Below are positions 1-7,040 of a stretch of 12,484 nt of DNA, piece by piece. Position 1 is the first letter of the stretch, and every line of letters begins with the position of its first letter. Origin of the DNA: an uncultured Alphaproteobacteria bacterium. GTDB taxonomy: Bacteria; Pseudomonadota; Alphaproteobacteria; CAAHEQ01; UBA3637. The notes beneath the pieces were generated by a model. The model did not search any database. It was not told where the DNA came from and saw nothing but the letters and a program-made list of their open reading frames with translations. The stretch spans positions 1-12,484 of the forward strand of contig CANREI010000030.1 in NCBI GenBank assembly GCA_947629595.1. The letters are read 5' to 3'. The position numbers and the translations under genes are program-made.

Positions 1-335
1 AAATGATAATTTTGCGGCCCCACGGCAATATCCACCGAATGCGCCCGCTTTAAAATTTCTTCCCCTTCCGCCTGAACGACACAACCGCACACAATAATTA
101 ACGTTTCTTTTCCCTGCTTGGCGCGTTCCTGTTTAAAGGCATTGAGCCGTCCGATTTCGGAAAACAGCTTTTCGGAGGCTTTTTCCCGAATATGACACGT
201 ATTTAACAACAAAATATCCGCTTCAATCGGATCAACGGTTTTTGTGTAACCCAACAATTCCAACGCGTCACAAATGCGCGCCGAATCATAAATATTCATT
301 TGACACCCGAAGGTTTTAATATAAATTTTACCCAA
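1..335 (-). CDS. miaB: MiaB, tRNA-2-methylthio-N6-dimethylallyladenosine synthase (N-terminal part, C-terminus outside window)
   Basis: This is the first 111 residues of the radical-SAM methylthiotransferase that adds a methylthio group to i6A37 of tRNAs reading UNN codons. What is seen is the N-terminal MTTase (UPF0004) domain. It has the opening KTFGCQMN, with Cys11, then NTCHIREKASEK, with Cys47, and VCGCVVQAEG, with Cys85. These are the three cysteines expected to hold the auxiliary [4Fe-4S] cluster. The radical-SAM CxxxCxxC motif and TRAM domain would lie to the left, beyond the window. The start is taken as TTG at 335: the reading frame matches MiaB from its first residues, no in-frame ATG is available before Met13, and a GGGAG lies 6 nt upstream. 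The gene begins 12 nt after the stop of the Sel1-like gene and is probably co-transcribed with it. Family assignment is very secure. Confidence 0.96.
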   Translation of the reverse strand, partial: MGKIYIKTFGCQMNIYDSARICDALELLGYTKTVDPIEADILLLNTCHIREKASEKLFSEIGRLNAFKQERAKQGKETLIIVCGCVVQAEGEEILKRAHSVDIAVGPQNYH

Positions 336-341
336 TAAAAA

Positions 342-346
342 CTCCC
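342..346 (-). promoter_or_regulatory. ribosome binding site for miaB (supports TTG start)
   Basis: GGGAG on the minus strand sits 6 nt before the TTG at 335, just downstream of the preceding gene's TAA. It is the evidence for using a TTG start rather than the internal ATG (Met13), which would cut off the first cluster-binding cysteine. Confidence 0.6.
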
Positions 347-347
347 G

Positions 348-1091
348 TTATTTCAAATATTCTTCCACACGCTCTTTTAAATAATCTGTTGCCCGCTGAC
401 GCGCAAAAGCATCTGCCCGCCCCTGTTGCGGATAGACGGTATTCATAAATTTTTCATAGTCGTCAACCGATAAAACCTCACGCGCCGTTTCCTGCATTTT
501 GCGCTGTTTCCAAAGACTGCCCGTTCGCAAAAGCGCCGCTTTCTTTTCGGCCGGCACCTGATATGTTTGCAAAATAACTTTTGCTTCATTGTTTGCTTTT
601 TGTGTTGTCGGATAATACCACTTTTGATCGGCATCTTCCTGCGCTAAAATCAACAACACATAGGGGTGCAGCATTTCCCCTTTAAAAGGCATATTTTTAT
701 TTTTCATGACTTCTTGTATTTGATTCATATAAGAAGCCAACGTTTCGCGCGATGTTTCATCGGAATCCATTTTCAGCAAAACTTTGGCCAAAGCCACTTG
801 CGCGTTTGCATTGCCGTTTTCCGCCGCCAAATGATAAAACAACAACATTTTCATGGTATCTTTATGGTCGGGATTTTGTTTGTTTTGATAAAAACGCGCC
901 AACCAAAATTGCGCCTCTTCATCATTTTCATTTATGGCACATTGAGAAAAATCGGCAACGGCCTGCTCCGTATTTCCCGCATTTAATGCCGTTTGACCGG
1001 CAACGCATTGCGCAAATGCCGCAGGGCTCGTTAACAAGATAACTGCGAATGAAAAACCGTAAAATTTTAAAATACTTTTCACTTTATTCAT
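348..1091 (-). CDS. Secreted Sel1/TPR-like repeat protein
   Basis: This is a 247-residue protein of unknown specific role. Residues 1-27 form a signal peptide: Lys3 and Lys5, a hydrophobic core at about 7-21, then a likely signal peptidase I site after SPAAFA. The mature part is helical. Residues about 30-60 look like one TPR (ALNAGNTEQAVADFSQCAIN). Residues about 77-107 look like a Sel1-type repeat (MLLFYHLAAENGNANAQVAL). Two mature cysteines, Cys29 and Cys51, could form a disulfide. Cys29 follows Ala-Gln, so it is not a good lipobox. The frame is open further upstream, but ATG at 1091 is chosen because it starts the signal peptide and has GGAGG 9 nt before it. It overlaps the end of the zinc-ribbon gene by 8 nt, so translation is probably coupled. 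Sel1/TPR proteins usually mediate protein-protein contacts; a periplasmic scaffold role is inferred. Confidence 0.8.
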   Translation of the reverse strand: MNKVKSILKFYGFSFAVILLTSPAAFAQCVAGQTALNAGNTEQAVADFSQCAINENDEEAQFWLARFYQNKQNPDHKDTMKMLLFYHLAAENGNANAQVALAKVLLKMDSDETSRETLASYMNQIQEVMKNKNMPFKGEMLHPYVLLILAQEDADQKWYYPTTQKANNEAKVILQTYQVPAEKKAALLRTGSLWKQRKMQETAREVLSVDDYEKFMNTVYPQQGRADAFARQRATDYLKERVEEYLK

Positions 1092-2901
1092 CAAAAACAA
1101 CCTCCACATGGCTGACTTGTTCCGGTGCGGGAACAACACTTGAAAAAAAGGATTGAACGGAATTACCGTCAATTTCCGGTTGAGATAATATAATGCGTTT
1201 ACGGGCAACAGGCGTATCATTTTGATCATATACCACCGCTTTTAATTGCGGAATAACAACTTTTGTTAATTCCGTATTGGCAACACTGCCCTTAATCATC
1301 AGTCGCATAACGCCGGCTTCGTTTTGAGATATTTCATAGGCAATATCTTGTATTTTTAAAATGCGATTGGCCTCATTTGTGTTGATTTGCCGGGCTTGCT
1401 CGGGTTCATCAACCATAAATAACGGCACGTTTTCGGTTGGTGCGGGCGATAGGGCGGGCGCCTGCGTCGGTATCGCCGACACATGATCGGCTTGCTGTGC
1501 GGCAGGAGCAGGCATTTGCGCTGTCGGTGCGTTTTCAGCCTGTGGCGCAGGTTCGTTATTCATCGGCATCTGATGATTTTCAAGCGGTTGCGGCGCCGTT
1601 GGTGCCGTCGGTACCGTTGGAACAGACGCCTGCGCTCCATTGACTGCCGGCGGATTCGGTGCCGCTTCAACAGGGGCTTGAACCGCGCTTGCCGCTGCGG
1701 GTTTTATTGCATCTTCAACGGGTAGCGTTCTGTCTGCCGGTTTTGCATTTGATTCAACCGAAGCGGAAACGCTTGCATCCGACCGGGCCGATTGCATTAA
1801 ATTTCTTTCTGTTGCCAAAGCGGCGACTTCATTTTCCAAACGATCGGCGGCAGCCCCCTGCTCTAATTGCTCATCTAACAACCGTGCCGCTTTTTGCGCT
1901 TCCGAAGCGGTTCTGTTTTCGGCTGATGGTGCCGATGCTTCATTTTCGGCCGATGGCGTTGTTTGCTGCCGTGCTTTGGCTTGTTGAGCCATTAACTGCG
2001 TCGGTTTTTGCATCTGAGTTGCTTGTTGCGGCGTTCCGAGAGGGGTAGCCGGCATCGGTTGTTGTTTGTGAATTTGAGAATCATCCGTCGTTTCTTTTTG
2101 AGCGGGCAATGTCGGTTGTTTTTGACGTTCTTCCTGACGCGCCGAAACTTCCTCAACGGTTATAATCGGTTTATCAAGCTTTGCGGGCGGAATATACATC
2201 GGTTTATCTGCCGAATTTTCCGATTTGTTTTTCTCATTCGCAGCCGACGGCGTCGGTTGAGCAGTCGGTTGCGCAACAGTGTTTGCGGCAGGAGAAGAAG
2301 TTGCTTCTTTTTGCGTTTTCGACACATTCTTTTTATCCAGTTTGGAAGCGATAAACGTCTCCGTTAATTCCATCAGCGGATATTGCTTTAACACATAAAC
2401 CGCGCCGTAACAAATGGCACCGGCCACACACACCCAGAAAATCGCACCGAGAGCAGACGTTTTTTTCTTTTTTGTTTCAACGGGTTTAAATGCTTCGGGT
2501 AATGTATCCAATCGATCGGAGGCCTGCGGTGTTTCATTAGCCAACAAAGCCAGTGAATCGACATCGGAAAAAACAGGTTCCGTCTTTTCTTCCCGATTTT
2601 CTTCCCGATTCGATTCGTTTTTTATTTCAATTTCGGGTTCGGATTCGTTTGTTTCGGGTATGGTGTTTGTCGGCACCGAAACTTCCGTATTTTTTTCATT
2701 CGTTTCATTCATCACGGCGGAAACAGTGGGAATTTCCTCCTCTTCCGAAGCGGCCTCATCACCGTAAAAGCCTGTCTGACGTTCACTTTTCAGGGTAAAA
2801 TAATTCCCGCAGGCCGAACAATGAAACTTTTGTCCTTCCGGCACTTTTATCTCATTGGAAATCACATATTGTGTAAAACATTTTGGGCATACAACTAACA
2901 T
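1084..2901 (-). CDS. MJ0042-type zinc-ribbon, single-pass membrane protein with DUF3426-like C-terminus
   Basis: This is a protein of about 605 residues with a clear four-part layout. Residues 1-38 form an MJ0042/zinc_ribbon-type finger: Cys5-x2-Cys8 and Cys28-x2-Cys31, with the sequence CPKCFTQY. Residues about 40-140 are acidic and Glu/Asn/Ser-rich. A KKKK stretch at about 144-147 precedes one membrane segment at about 149-171. Residues about 190-500 are low-complexity, rich in Pro, Ala, Gln and Thr, with a short charged helical stretch near 330-370. Residues about 512-605 form a compact, strand-rich domain like the DUF3426 or Ig-like ends of this family. With positive residues before the membrane segment, the finger should be cytoplasmic and the C-terminus periplasmic. 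AAGG lies upstream of the ATG. Such genes often neighbour ftsE in Alphaproteobacteria, but their function is not established. The Pro/Ala/Gln spacer is unusually long and could span the periplasm. Confidence 0.85.
   Translation of the reverse strand: MLVVCPKCFTQYVISNEIKVPEGQKFHCSACGNYFTLKSERQTGFYGDEAASEEEEIPTVSAVMNETNEKNTEVSVPTNTIPETNESEPEIEIKNESNREENREEKTEPVFSDVDSLALLANETPQASDRLDTLPEAFKPVETKKKKTSALGAIFWVCVAGAICYGAVYVLKQYPLMELTETFIASKLDKKNVSKTQKEATSSPAANTVAQPTAQPTPSAANEKNKSENSADKPMYIPPAKLDKPIITVEEVSARQEERQKQPTLPAQKETTDDSQIHKQQPMPATPLGTPQQATQMQKPTQLMAQQAKARQQTTPSAENEASAPSAENRTASEAQKAARLLDEQLEQGAAADRLENEVAALATERNLMQSARSDASVSASVESNAKPADRTLPVEDAIKPAAASAVQAPVEAAPNPPAVNGAQASVPTVPTAPTAPQPLENHQMPMNNEPAPQAENAPTAQMPAPAAQQADHVSAIPTQAPALSPAPTENVPLFMVDEPEQARQINTNEANRILKIQDIAYEISQNEAGVMRLMIKGSVANTELTKVVIPQLKAVVYDQNDTPVARKRIILSQPEIDGNSVQSFFSSVVPAPEQVSHVEVVFDE
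1101..1105 (-). promoter_or_regulatory. ribosome binding site deciding the start of the Sel1-like gene
   Basis: GGAGG on the minus strand lies 9 nt before the ATG at 1091, inside the 3' end of the upstream zinc-ribbon gene. It supports this start over in-frame upstream ATGs that would bury the signal peptide behind 46 extra residues. Confidence 0.65.
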
Positions 2902-2912
2902 TTATCTTTTCC

Positions 2913-2948
2913 TTTTCAAAAAAATGGTGTAAGTATTATATATACAAT
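2913..2948 (+). promoter_or_regulatory. weak candidate promoter for the ftsE operon
   Basis: The ftsE operon must start in this short divergent region. On the plus strand a TTTTCA (2913-2918) followed after 17 nt by TTATAT (2936-2941), or the TACAAT at 2943-2948, could act as core promoter elements. Neither is close to consensus. The position overlaps the opposite promoter, so the two directions may compete for polymerase. Confidence 0.2.
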
Positions 2949-2965
2949 TTTTAAAAAAGATACAA
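2935..2965 (-). promoter_or_regulatory. candidate sigma70-type promoter for the zinc-ribbon/Sel1-like/miaB group
   Basis: Reading the minus strand, a TTGTAT (-35 like, 2960-2965) is followed after 17 nt by TATATA (2937-2942), or after 19 nt by a perfect TATAAT (2935-2940). The gene start at 2901 lies about 35 nt further on. The region is generally A/T-rich, so chance matches are possible. Confidence 0.4.
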
Positions 2966-2978
2966 CTTATTTTTGAAA

Positions 2979-2983
2979 AAGGA
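2979..2983 (+). promoter_or_regulatory. ribosome binding site for ftsE (supports GTG start)
   Basis: AAGGA sits 7 nt upstream of the GTG at 2991. The in-frame TTG at 2973 has no Shine-Dalgarno-like sequence before it and would place this AAGGA inside the coding region, so GTG is preferred. Confidence 0.6.
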
Positions 2984-2990
2984 TGAAAAC

Positions 2991-3719
2991 GTGTTTGAAA
3001 AAAATAAACTTTCCTCTCCGATTGCCGAGTTTAACGGGGTTTCTTTTCGCTACGGCAACGGCGGTGATGTTTTAAAAGATATTCAATTAACCCTGCAACC
3101 CGGTTCATTTCACTTTATGACGGGCGAAAGCGGCGCGGGAAAAACCTCTTTACTGGGGCTTTTATATATGAATCATTTGCCGACTCGCGGGCGTGTTCGT
3201 TTGTTCGGCAAAGCGGTCGATACGCTTTCGCGTGCCGAAAAATCACAAATTCGGCGACAAATCGGCGTGGTGTTTCAAGATTATCGCCTGCTCAATCATT
3301 TAAACGCGTTTGATAACGTGGCGTTACCGTTACGCATTGCCGGCGTGAAGGAAACGGAAATTAAACGGCATGTCAGCGAATTGTTAACATGGGTCGGATT
3401 GGAAAAGCAAATTCGCGCCTTTCCGCCCGAATTATCCGGCGGTGAAAAGCAACGCATTGCCATTGCCCGCGCCGTTATTAACCGCCCGCAACTTTTATTG
3501 GCTGACGAACCGACCGGCAATGTTGACGATGCCATGGCCAAACGATTGCTTTATTTATTTTTGGAACTCAATAAACTGGGAACAACCATCGTGATTGCCA
3601 CACACAATCAAAATCTCATTAAACATTTTAAATTTCCGCAACTGCATCTCTCGCACGGACATTTGGAATATATTGCCACTCCTGCCACCCGCAGCGGAAA
3701 TACAACGGAGGATAACTGA
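2991..3719 (+). CDS. ftsE: FtsE, cell-division ABC transporter ATP-binding protein
   Basis: This is the 242-residue cytoplasmic ATPase that pairs with FtsX at the division septum. FtsEX couples ATP hydrolysis to control of peptidoglycan hydrolases rather than to transport. All ABC motifs are intact: Walker A GESGAGKTS (about 45-53), Q-loop in VVFQDYRLL (Gln96), signature LSGGEKQR (148-155), Walker B LLLADEP (168-174) and H-loop His205 in ATHNQ. The VVFQDYRLL and ADEPTGN segments fit FtsE. Length is slightly above the roughly 220 residues common in the family because of a short tail rich in Thr/Ser. The start is GTG with AAGGA at the right spacing; an upstream TTG would add six residues. It overlaps ftsX by 1 nt (TGATG) and is the first gene of the central operon. 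Confidence 0.95.
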   Translation: MFEKNKLSSPIAEFNGVSFRYGNGGDVLKDIQLTLQPGSFHFMTGESGAGKTSLLGLLYMNHLPTRGRVRLFGKAVDTLSRAEKSQIRRQIGVVFQDYRLLNHLNAFDNVALPLRIAGVKETEIKRHVSELLTWVGLEKQIRAFPPELSGGEKQRIAIARAVINRPQLLLADEPTGNVDDAMAKRLLYLFLELNKLGTTIVIATHNQNLIKHFKFPQLHLSHGHLEYIATPATRSGNTTEDN

Positions 3720-4612
3720 TGACCAAAGCAACCGATATTCCTTTCGCCCAAGATTCATCAACGTTTTTTATTTGCTGGATCAGTATGTTAATGGTGTTTT
3801 TATCTGTTTTGACATTGGCTTTTGCCTTAATCACGCATACGTCCGTCGAAAATTGGCATAAAAATATTTCCGGCTCGATGACGGTTCAAATTCCCACCTT
3901 TACCGCCGACGGCAAAGAACGCGGTGATTTGGTTCAAACGGATATTGACGCCGCCCTGGGCATTTTACTTTCCACCGACGGCGTGATTGACGCGCAAATT
4001 TTAAGCGAATCGCAAATGGATTCGCTGATGGCACCGTGGATGGGTGAAAATGCTTCAACGGCGGAACTGCCGCTTCCGAAACTGATTGATGTGAAAATCA
4101 ACACCGATCAATTGCCCGATTTGGAACAAATTAAAGCCGATTTTGCCGAACAAGTACCGTTAGCGGTGTTAGACAGTCATCGTCTTTCTTTGGCGGAACT
4201 GGTCACGTTGGCGCAAAATTTAACGCGTCTGACCGGATTGATTTTGCTTTTAATGCTCACAAGTATGGCGTTTTCCGTTATTTTTGTAACAAAATCGGGA
4301 TTAAAGGTGCATCGACAAGTGATTGCTTTAATTCACATGATGGGCGCCGGTGATTTTTATATTACCCGTCAATTTGCCAACCGCAGCGGCGGCTTGGCAT
4401 TGAGCGGCGGCCTGATCGGATTTGTGTTATCTCTGCCCGTTATGACCTTCATTGCTTATTATCTCGGAAATTTAACGGGCGGCTTTATCATTCAGGCCAC
4501 ATTAAGCGCCCGACAATGGCTGCTCCTCTTCACCGTTCCGCTCATTGCAACTTTATTGGCTTATCTCACGGCGGCTTATACGGTATTTTCGGAGTTAAAA
4601 AGAAGCTTGTAG
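3719..4612 (+). CDS. ftsX: FtsX, cell-division ABC transporter membrane subunit
   Basis: This 297-residue inner-membrane partner of FtsE has the expected four membrane segments, at about 16-39, 171-191, 223-249 and 266-290. A periplasmic domain of about 130 residues lies between the first two; it is the part that recruits murein hydrolase activators in characterised systems. The segment LIHMMGAGDFYITRQFA (204-220), just before the third membrane segment, is the conserved FtsX family signature facing the ATPase. The cytoplasmic N-terminus is short. The start has GGAGG at 3707-3711, 7 nt upstream, and the ATG overlaps the ftsE stop by 1 nt, indicating translational coupling and balanced FtsE:FtsX production. 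Which periplasmic partner it activates cannot be read from the window; the zinc-ribbon protein with its long periplasmic part is one untested candidate. Confidence 0.93.
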   Translation: MTKATDIPFAQDSSTFFICWISMLMVFLSVLTLAFALITHTSVENWHKNISGSMTVQIPTFTADGKERGDLVQTDIDAALGILLSTDGVIDAQILSESQMDSLMAPWMGENASTAELPLPKLIDVKINTDQLPDLEQIKADFAEQVPLAVLDSHRLSLAELVTLAQNLTRLTGLILLLMLTSMAFSVIFVTKSGLKVHRQVIALIHMMGAGDFYITRQFANRSGGLALSGGLIGFVLSLPVMTFIAYYLGNLTGGFIIQATLSARQWLLLFTVPLIATLLAYLTAAYTVFSELKRSL

Positions 4613-4613
4613 C

Positions 4614-5204
4614 ATGAAACAAAAGCATCTGTCGCATTTAATTTTATATTGTTTGGCATTGGCTTTTTCCGTGTGGCTCATCGGCTTTGCCATATTTTGC
4701 GTATATGCTTTTTCATTGCAATCGGAAAGCAATAAACCCAAAGATGCGGTGGTTGTTTTAACGGGCGGCAGTAATCGAATCGGCACCGCAATCGATGTTT
4801 TTAAAAAACATCACGCAAAATATATGCTCATATCGGGTGTTAACAAAAAAGTCACGAAAGAAAAGCTTTTAAGCGGTCTTTCCGAAGCGGAACAAGAAAA
4901 AATCACGCTGGGATATGAAGCCGAAGATACGGTCGGGAATGCGCAAGAAATTAACAATTGGATTCAAGATAAAGATGTTTCTTCCATTTTACTGATTACC
5001 AGTTTTTATCATATGCCGCGCAGTATTTTTGAAATCGGGCGAAAAAATCCCGCGCTTAAAATTGCACCGTGGCCCGTGTTTCCCACGGAGTTTGATCAAT
5101 CCGTCGAATGGATTAAAACGCGCTATGCCTGGCAGTTGTTGCTGGAATATCATAAATTTATTTTTGTTCAATTTAAATCACTTATACAATCCGGAGGTTT
5201 TTAA
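4614..5204 (+). CDS. YdcF/SanA/ElyC-family (DUF218) membrane protein
   Basis: This is a 196-residue protein with one N-terminal membrane anchor (about 8-34) and a DUF218 domain (about 44-170). Family motifs are present: VVVLTGGSNRIGTA (46-59), EDTVGNAQE (104-112), corresponding to the conserved Asn/Glu stretch, and LLITSFYHMPRS (126-137), with the typical His-x-x-Arg. Members such as ElyC and SanA affect envelope integrity and lipid-carrier-dependent envelope synthesis, but their biochemical activity is not settled. The gene starts 1 nt after the ftsX stop and ends 1 nt before plsC. It has no strong ribosome binding site of its own, so it probably relies on translation of ftsX. The order ftsX-ydcF-plsC points to a role in envelope growth at division. 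The family is clear; the function is unknown. Confidence 0.86.
   Translation: MKQKHLSHLILYCLALAFSVWLIGFAIFCVYAFSLQSESNKPKDAVVVLTGGSNRIGTAIDVFKKHHAKYMLISGVNKKVTKEKLLSGLSEAEQEKITLGYEAEDTVGNAQEINNWIQDKDVSSILLITSFYHMPRSIFEIGRKNPALKIAPWPVFPTEFDQSVEWIKTRYAWQLLLEYHKFIFVQFKSLIQSGGF
5193..5197 (+). promoter_or_regulatory. ribosome binding site deciding the plsC start
   Basis: GGAGG lies 8 nt before the ATG at 5206. It rules out the much earlier in-frame ATG at 5029, which lies inside the preceding gene and would add 59 residues unrelated to acyltransferases. Confidence 0.75.
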
Positions 5205-5205
5205 G

Positions 5206-5946
5206 ATGTATCAGTTTGGTTTATGGGTTCGTTCCGTCTTATTTCTCATCATATTATATGTCGGCACCTTTATTTTGTTCTTTGTTTTCATACCCACTTT
5301 GTTTTTTACCCGAAAAGCTTCGGGCTGTTTTCCGCGTTTTTGGGCAACGGTTATGCCGAAAGCTTTACGTCTTGTTTGCGGCGTTAAATTGAACATTGAA
5401 GGGTTGGAAAATCTGCCGAAAAAAAACGGCTATATTATTGCGTCCAAGCATCAATCCGCTTTTGAAACCATGGTGTTTCATGCGATTGTACCGAATGTGT
5501 TTTATGTTTTAAAAAAAGAATTGATGTATTTGCCGATTGCCGGTATTTATTTCTTAAAAACGGGCTGTATTCCCATTGATCGCAAAGGCGGCGCCAAAAC
5601 CATGCGACAGATGTTAACGGGTGTTAAAAGTCGCTTACGGGAAGGTATGAATTTAATTATTTTTCCCGAAGGTACCCGCACGCAACCGGGAAGCAAAAAA
5701 CCTTACACGCCCGGGGTTGCGTTTTTATATGAGCAATGCAATGTGCCGGTGGTGCCGGTAGCGCTTAACACGGGTTATTGCTGGCCGAAAAACAAGGTGA
5801 AAAAATATCCCGGACAACTGACCGTTCGTTTTTTACCGCCCATTGCTCCGGGCGCGGAAAGACGCGCTTTTTTAAATATGCTGTATGAACAAATTGAATC
5901 GGCGCAAGATTCACTGCCCGATCCTTTTCGAAAAGAGGCTCAATGA
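5206..5946 (+). CDS. plsC: PlsC-type 1-acyl-sn-glycerol-3-phosphate acyltransferase
   Basis: This is a 246-residue inner-membrane enzyme that acylates lysophosphatidic acid to phosphatidic acid, the precursor of all phospholipids. The N-terminus has a hydrophobic segment at about 7-33. The four acyltransferase blocks are in order: KHQSAFE (81-87; the HX4D/E catalytic motif, with Glu in place of the more usual Asp), CIPIDRKGG (121-129), FPEGTRTQPG (153-162; glycerolphosphate binding) and VPVVPVAL (about 180-187). Length is normal for the family. It starts 1 nt after the DUF218 gene with its own strong GGAGG. Its TGA overlaps the next ATG (ATGA), coupling it to the AnmK-like gene. A broader lyso-lipid acyltransferase specificity is possible, but PlsC is the simplest reading. 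Confidence 0.92.
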   Translation: MYQFGLWVRSVLFLIILYVGTFILFFVFIPTLFFTRKASGCFPRFWATVMPKALRLVCGVKLNIEGLENLPKKNGYIIASKHQSAFETMVFHAIVPNVFYVLKKELMYLPIAGIYFLKTGCIPIDRKGGAKTMRQMLTGVKSRLREGMNLIIFPEGTRTQPGSKKPYTPGVAFLYEQCNVPVVPVALNTGYCWPKNKVKKYPGQLTVRFLPPIAPGAERRAFLNMLYEQIESAQDSLPDPFRKEAQ

Positions 5947-7040
5947 TTATTGAAAAGAAAACCGCTGTCGGCATTTATTCGGATTCGGGCTTAAACGGTG
6001 TTGAAGTTGCGCTTTTGCAAACGGACGGGCTTGATTTATTCGGTGAAAGTCAACACCTCATTCGGCCGTATCCCGCCGATTTACGGGAAAAAGTGTTTCA
6101 TTTTATTTTAAAAGGCGATTATACCCGTACGCAAGAAATGATTGATATCGATACGGCGTTAACCGATTTTCACTTTTCCGTTTATCAGGAATTTCGGGCA
6201 CAAACCGAACGAGCTTACCCCCAAATTGATGTGATCGGTTATTCGGGGCATGTGGTTTATCATAAACCGAAAGAAAAAATATCCATCGCGCTCGGCAATC
6301 CGCAAACGTTAGCCGATCAAACAAAAACGGCGGTTGTTTCCCGCTTTATTCAATCCGATTTAAAGCAAGGCGGACACGGCGGCCCGTTATTTGCCTCTTA
6401 TTACGGCGCTTTAACGCAGGCAATTGAAAAACCGCTGGGTATTTTATCAATCGGCGGTATTATTACGCTCACGGTTATCGGCCCGCTCGGGGAATTACAG
6501 GCATTTGATGTGGGAATCGGCACGGCGTTATTGGATTATTGGATGATGCGGCGAACCGGTGCGGAAATGGATTTTGACGGCCTTTGGGCAACCAGGGGAA
6601 AAGTTGACGAGCGTTTGGCGGCGCGCCTGTTAAAACAAAAATATTATGCCGTTCACCCCCCGAAAACAGTGAATAAAAATGATTTTATTCAGCTTTATTC
6701 GCAAGTGGAAGGCTGTTCCGTGGCCGACGGAGCCGCAACATTAACGGCAGTCATTGCCCGAAGCATTCAAGAATCGCGCCGTTATTTAACCATGCAACCC
6801 GTTCAATGGGTGTTAATCGGCGGCGGCACATATAATCCCGAAATTGTGCGTCAAATAAAAAAAGTTTTACCCGAAAAAACCGTTTCGGGAAAAGAGTTAG
6901 GCTGGAATAACGACACTTTAAACGCACAAAGTTATGCGTTTTTAAGCGTGCGCTCTTTGGCGGGACTTCCCATCAGTTTTGAGCAAACAACGGGCGTGAA
7001 TATGCCCACAACGGGCGGTCGTTTATTTTTACCCGAATAA
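5943..7040 (+). CDS. AnmK-family (anhydro-N-acetylmuramic acid kinase-like) protein with degenerate motifs
   Basis: This 365-residue protein matches the length and fold order of AnmK. That enzyme opens and phosphorylates 1,6-anhydro-MurNAc from cell-wall turnover to give MurNAc-6-phosphate in the cytoplasm. Family landmarks are recognisable throughout: an N-terminal Gly-rich loop (9-22), GYSGHVVYHKP (99-109), GGHGGPL (143-149), GGIITLTVIG (171-180), FDVGIGTALLD (188-198), IGGGTYNPE (302-310) and the C-terminal NAQSYAFLSVRSLAGLPISF (337-356). However, most signatures are altered. MSGTSxDG reads YSDSGLNG, HGQT reads SGHV, NIGGIAN reads SIGGIIT, DTGPGN reads DVGIGT, and the usual Glu before AQ near the C-terminus is Asn. 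Asp189 is kept. The reading frame is intact, has GAGG 4 nt upstream and overlaps plsC by 4 nt. The protein is therefore probably made, but may be inactive, regulatory or specific for another sugar. The symbol anmK is withheld for that reason. Confidence 0.8.
   Translation: MIIEKKTAVGIYSDSGLNGVEVALLQTDGLDLFGESQHLIRPYPADLREKVFHFILKGDYTRTQEMIDIDTALTDFHFSVYQEFRAQTERAYPQIDVIGYSGHVVYHKPKEKISIALGNPQTLADQTKTAVVSRFIQSDLKQGGHGGPLFASYYGALTQAIEKPLGILSIGGIITLTVIGPLGELQAFDVGIGTALLDYWMMRRTGAEMDFDGLWATRGKVDERLAARLLKQKYYAVHPPKTVNKNDFIQLYSQVEGCSVADGAATLTAVIARSIQESRRYLTMQPVQWVLIGGGTYNPEIVRQIKKVLPEKTVSGKELGWNNDTLNAQSYAFLSVRSLAGLPISFEQTTGVNMPTTGGRLFLPE

Noticed and set aside
1092..1229. Longer version of the Sel1-like protein starting at 1229
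   Set aside because: It would lie inside the zinc-ribbon gene in another frame, hide a clean signal peptide behind 46 residues, and ignore the GGAGG before the ATG at 1091.
1437..2798. Plus-strand open frames opposite the zinc-ribbon gene
   Set aside because: They are Arg/Phe-rich mirror images of a low-complexity coding sequence, with no ribosome binding sites and no recognisable domains.
2973..2990. TTG at 2973 as the ftsE start
   Set aside because: It has no Shine-Dalgarno sequence, while GTG at 2991 has AAGGA at 7 nt. The extra six residues are not needed for the ABC domain.
5029..5205. N-terminal extension of PlsC from the ATG at 5029
   Set aside because: It overlaps almost the whole second half of the DUF218 gene and adds residues unlike any acyltransferase. 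The ATG at 5206 has a strong GGAGG.
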